A stretch of DNA of 15,721 bases, from NCBI GenBank assembly GCA_046732895.1, contig JBKPNZ010000005.1:1-15721 (forward strand), written 5' to 3'. Made by a program: the position numbers and the translations under genes. The notes under the pieces were generated by a model. The model made no database searches. It saw only the letters and a list, made by a program, of their open reading frames with translations, and was not told the origin of the DNA. Shown piece by piece: positions 12,778-15,721 of this stretch. Source of the DNA: JBKPNZ01 sp046732895. Lineage in GTDB: Bacteria > Actinomycetota > Thermoleophilia > Solirubrobacterales > 70-9. The stretch's first letter is position 1, and the number at the start of each line of letters is the position of its first letter.

Positions 12778-14748
12778 ATGCTCCTGGGCGTCGACGTCGG
12801 TGGCACCTTCACCGACGCGGTGCTCTTCGACGGCGCCACCGTCCACACGGCGAAGGCCCCGACGACGCCGGAAGACCAGTCCGAAGGCGTCCTCGCCGCG
12901 GTCGACGCGGTGCTCGAGCGCGCGGGGGCGACCGCGCGCGACGTCGACTCGTTCGCCCACGGGATGACAGTCGGCACCAACGCGCTGCTCGAGGAGCGTG
13001 GGGCTCGCACGGCGCTGGTGGCAACCGCGGGGTTCACCGACCTGCTCGACGTCGCCCGCCAGAACCGCCCGCACCTATACCGCCTGTGCCAGCCGAAGCC
13101 GGCGCCGCTCGCCCCTGACGAGCTCCGCGTACCGGTCGCCGAGCGCGTCTCGGCCGGAGGGGTCGTCGATCCTCTCGCCGACGCCGAGGCCGAGCGCATC
13201 GCCGGCGAGATCGCCGGCACGGACGCCGAGTCGGTGGCGATCTGCCTCCTGCATTCGTACGTCGAGGGGGAGCACGAGGCGCGCCTGGCCGCACACCTGC
13301 GGGAGGCCCTACCCGGCGTGCACGTCTCGGCATCGCACGAGGTGCTCCCTCAGTTCCGCGAGTACGAGCGCTGCTCGACCACCGTGATCGACGCCTACCT
13401 CTCCCCCCTTCTGCGCCGCTACCTCGGGCGGCTCGCCGACGCGGCCGCCGACCGCGGACTTCCAGCGCCGCTGGTCATGAAGTCCTCGGGCGGCGTCGCG
13501 CCGGCACGCGAGGCGGCCGGGGCGGAGACGGTGCTGTCGGGACCGGCCGGCGGCGCCGTCGGCGCCGGCCTGCTTGCAGAGCTCTCTGGGGACGGCAACG
13601 CCGTCGGCCTCGACATGGGCGGCACCTCGTGCGACGTCTGCGTCGTCGAGGGCGGAGAGGTTCGGCGCACCGATTCGCGGCGGATCGGCGGCCGTGTCAT
13701 CCAGCTGCCGATGGTCGACGTCCACACGGTCGGCGCCGGCGGCGGTTCGATCGCCTGGCGAGACAGCGGTGGCGCGCTGCGGGTCGGCCCGCAGTCGGCC
13801 GGTGCCGTGCCGGGACCGGCCTGCTACGGGCGCGGCGGCACCGATGCCACCGTCACGGACGCCAACCTCATGCTCGGCTTCCTCGACCCGGAGTCGGCGC
13901 TCGCCGGCGACGTCGAGCTCGACGGCTCGGCCGCCCGTGGCGCCGTGGAGGCGCTCGCGTCCCAGCTTGAGATCGATCCGCTCGAGGCCGCCGAGGGCAT
14001 CGTGAGGGTCGCCAACCAGGAGATGGCGCGCGCCCTGCGGGTGGTCACAGTCGAGCGCGGCGTCGACCCGCGCACGTTCGCGCTCATGCCCTTCGGCGGG
14101 GCCGGGCCGATGCACGCCGCCGCGCTCGCCGACGAGTTGGGTATGGAGCGGATCATCTGCCCGCGATCGAGCGGGGTCCTGTCCGCGCTCGGTCTGATCG
14201 CCTCGGAGCGGCGCCGAGACACGGCCCGCACCGTGATGCTGAGCGGGGAGGAGCTAACGCCGGAGCGAATCGCGGCCGAGGTCCGCTCACTGCGGGACTC
14301 GATCAGCGACGGTCTCGAGGATCCCCGGACCGCGACTACGTATGAGCTCCGCTACCGAGGGCAGGCGTTCGAGATCGGCGTGGCTGCGGGTGAGGGGCCC
14401 GATCCGGCCGAGCTCGCGGAGCAGTTCGCCGCCGAGCACGAGCGCCGCTACGGCTACCGCGACGACGCGGCCGAGGTCGAGCTGGTCAACGTCCGCGTGG
14501 CCCTGACGGTCCCGGCATCGACGCCGAGGCCATCGGCGGCCGAGCACGGCGGGCTCGAGCGCACGAGTCGCCGGGCGCGCTTCGACGGAGCGTGGGTCGA
14601 GGCGGAGGTGCTCCGCGGCGAGCCTCCGGCGAGCACGGAGGCGGCCGGGCCATGCGTGTTCGAGCTCCCTGAGGCGACGCTCGTCCTTCCGGCCGGCTGG
14701 AGCGCCGACGTCGACGAGCACGGCACTATCAATGCGAGGAGAGCTTGA
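12778..14748 (+). CDS. Hydantoinase/oxoprolinase family subunit A (HyuA-like)
   Basis: 656 residues. The N-terminus carries the ASKHA-type phosphate loop GVDVGGTFTDA (residues 4-14) and HGMTVGTNALLE. The middle carries the second nucleotide motif GLDMGGTSCDV and VHTVGAGGGS, and the C-terminal domain includes LRYRGQAFEIGV and ERRYGYRDD. Relatives are the ATP-using subunits of N-methylhydantoinase, 5-oxoprolinase and acetophenone or acetone carboxylases, which phosphorylate the substrate or carbonate before ring opening or carboxylation. They act as complexes with the B subunit, here overlapping by 1 nt. TGAGGA lies directly before the ATG. Which substrate is used cannot be decided from sequence; the absence of a third, small acetone-carboxylase-type subunit in the visible part slightly favours a hydantoinase or oxoprolinase type. 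Confidence 0.9.
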   Translation: MLLGVDVGGTFTDAVLFDGATVHTAKAPTTPEDQSEGVLAAVDAVLERAGATARDVDSFAHGMTVGTNALLEERGARTALVATAGFTDLLDVARQNRPHLYRLCQPKPAPLAPDELRVPVAERVSAGGVVDPLADAEAERIAGEIAGTDAESVAICLLHSYVEGEHEARLAAHLREALPGVHVSASHEVLPQFREYERCSTTVIDAYLSPLLRRYLGRLADAAADRGLPAPLVMKSSGGVAPAREAAGAETVLSGPAGGAVGAGLLAELSGDGNAVGLDMGGTSCDVCVVEGGEVRRTDSRRIGGRVIQLPMVDVHTVGAGGGSIAWRDSGGALRVGPQSAGAVPGPACYGRGGTDATVTDANLMLGFLDPESALAGDVELDGSAARGAVEALASQLEIDPLEAAEGIVRVANQEMARALRVVTVERGVDPRTFALMPFGGAGPMHAAALADELGMERIICPRSSGVLSALGLIASERRRDTARTVMLSGEELTPERIAAEVRSLRDSISDGLEDPRTATTYELRYRGQAFEIGVAAGEGPDPAELAEQFAAEHERRYGYRDDAAEVELVNVRVALTVPASTPRPSAAEHGGLERTSRRARFDGAWVEAEVLRGEPPASTEAAGPCVFELPEATLVLPAGWSADVDEHGTINARRA

Positions 14749-15721
14749 TGAGCTCCGGGGGCTCAAGCCTCGACCCGGTCACGCTCCAGGTCCTGGTGGG
14801 CGCGCTGCGGGCGGCGTGCGAGGAGATGGGAGCCGTGCTCGTGCGGGCGGCGCACTCCCCCAACATCAAGGAGCGCCGCGACTGCTCGACCGCCCTCTTC
14901 GACTCAGGCGGCGAGCTCGTGATGCAGGCGGAGCACATCCCGGTGCACCTGGGATCCATGCCCGACGCCGTGGCGGCCGTGCTCGGCGAGGAGCACCGAC
15001 GCGGCGACGCGTGGATCCTCAACGACCCCTACCGCGGCGGCACCCACCTCCCCGACATCACCCTGATCTCGCCGATCTTCACCGGCGACGGTGACGGCGC
15101 GGAGCTGCTCGGCTTCGCCGCGAGCCGGGCGCATCACGCGGACGTCGGCGGGTCGACTCCCGCCGGGATGCCGGCGTACTCGGCGACCCTGGAGGAGGAG
15201 GGTGTCGTCATCCCGCCCACCCGCGCCACTGACGAGGTCCTGGGCGAGCTCGCCGGGCGCATGCGCAATCCGGCCCAGCGGCTTGCAGACCTGCGCGCAC
15301 AGAGCGCCGCGAACCTGACGGGAGCGCGGCGGCTCGAGGAGCTGTGTGACCGCCACGGCCGGAAGCTCCTCGCCACCAGCATGGCAGCCATCCTCGACTA
15401 CGCCGAGCGGCGCACCCGGGCCCAGCTCGAGGAGCTTCCCGACGGCGCTTACGAGGCACAGGACGTCATGGAGGGGGGCGCCGACGGCTCCGAGGACGTG
15501 GCGCTGCGGGTGACGGCGGTCATCGAGGGCGATGCGCTGCGCCTGGACTTCACGGGAACCGATGACCAGGTCGACGGCAACCTCAACTGCCCGCTGGCCG
15601 TCACGAAATCAGCGGCCTTCTTCGCGGTGCGCGTGCTGACCGATCCCGAGGCCCCGCCTTCAGCCGGCGCCCATCGCCCGATCGAGGTCACCGCCCCCGA
15701 GGGGTGTCTGCTCAATGCCAG
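14748..15721 (+). CDS. Hydantoinase/oxoprolinase family subunit B (HyuB-like), 3' end cut off
   Basis: 324 complete codons are visible before the window ends, about 55-60% of a typical B subunit. The start codon overlaps the HyuA stop (ATGA-type, 14746-14750), with GAGGAGAG in the end of hyuA as ribosome binding site, so the two are translationally coupled. Family signatures seen: DPVTLQVLVGALRAACEEMG at the start, LVRAAHSPNIKERRDCSTAL, ILNDPYRGGTHLPDITL, AASRAHHADVGGSTPAGM with the conserved His pair likely to bind metal, and LDFTGTDDQVDGNLNCPL. With HyuA it should form the ATP-dependent amidohydrolase or carboxylase complex. The C-terminus, any further subunits and any transporter lie outside the window. 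Confidence 0.92.
   Translation, partial: MSSGGSSLDPVTLQVLVGALRAACEEMGAVLVRAAHSPNIKERRDCSTALFDSGGELVMQAEHIPVHLGSMPDAVAAVLGEEHRRGDAWILNDPYRGGTHLPDITLISPIFTGDGDGAELLGFAASRAHHADVGGSTPAGMPAYSATLEEEGVVIPPTRATDEVLGELAGRMRNPAQRLADLRAQSAANLTGARRLEELCDRHGRKLLATSMAAILDYAERRTRAQLEELPDGAYEAQDVMEGGADGSEDVALRVTAVIEGDALRLDFTGTDDQVDGNLNCPLAVTKSAAFFAVRVLTDPEAPPSAGAHRPIEVTAPEGCLLNA

Noticed and set aside
13309..14115. 268-codon minus-strand frame inside hyuA
   Set aside because: Shadow of a strongly conserved gene.

Overview
The window is very GC-rich, gene-dense chromosomal DNA with frequent GTG starts. The gene families suggest a soil actinobacterium, most likely of the Thermoleophilia (Solirubrobacterales/Gaiellales type). 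That placement is inferred from recalled protein resemblance (TuaC-like glycosyltransferase, CCCH-tailed small protein, DUF6582-like cyclase, Flp-type pilin); no marker gene is present. I see no rRNA, tRNA, CRISPR array, insertion sequence, phage gene or origin.

Layout. Positions 1-2014 are minus-strand: a cut-off secreted protein, a universal stress protein, an Flp-type pilin precursor and a class III nucleotidyl cyclase. Diverging from the cyclase at about 2119 is a plus-strand cyclic-nucleotide-binding protein, which makes a compact signal maker/receiver pair. Positions 2650-8773 look like a three-gene plus-strand operon: a multi-pass membrane protein with a C-terminal PI-PLC X-like domain, a TuaC-like glycosyltransferase 2 nt later, and 11 nt later a roughly 1000-residue coiled-coil protein ending in a ComEA-like helix-hairpin-helix. 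This operon meets a minus-strand histone-deacetylase-family amidohydrolase (8803-9804) across a 29-nt gap holding a strong hairpin. The amidohydrolase diverges from nadB (L-aspartate oxidase, 9845-11299) with only 40 nt between starts.

After nadB comes the longest gene-free stretch (11300-11573). It is less GC-rich than its surroundings and holds a near-consensus sigma-70-type promoter with an inverted repeat in its spacer, then a long leader. It drives a small conserved-looking CCCH protein closed by a classic terminator. The right end is a tight operon: a cupin-TPR fusion, HyuA, and HyuB (cut by the window edge), a likely ATP-dependent hydantoinase/oxoprolinase/carboxylase-type enzyme of unknown substrate.

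Most of the window is ordinary chromosome. The parts most worth following up are the coiled-coil/HhH protein with three short motifs repeated on both sides of its coil, its coupling to the PLC-like membrane protein and glycosyltransferase, the cyclase/receptor pair, and the structured promoter-leader of the CCCH protein. I do not see a clearly recognisable new defence or mobile system.
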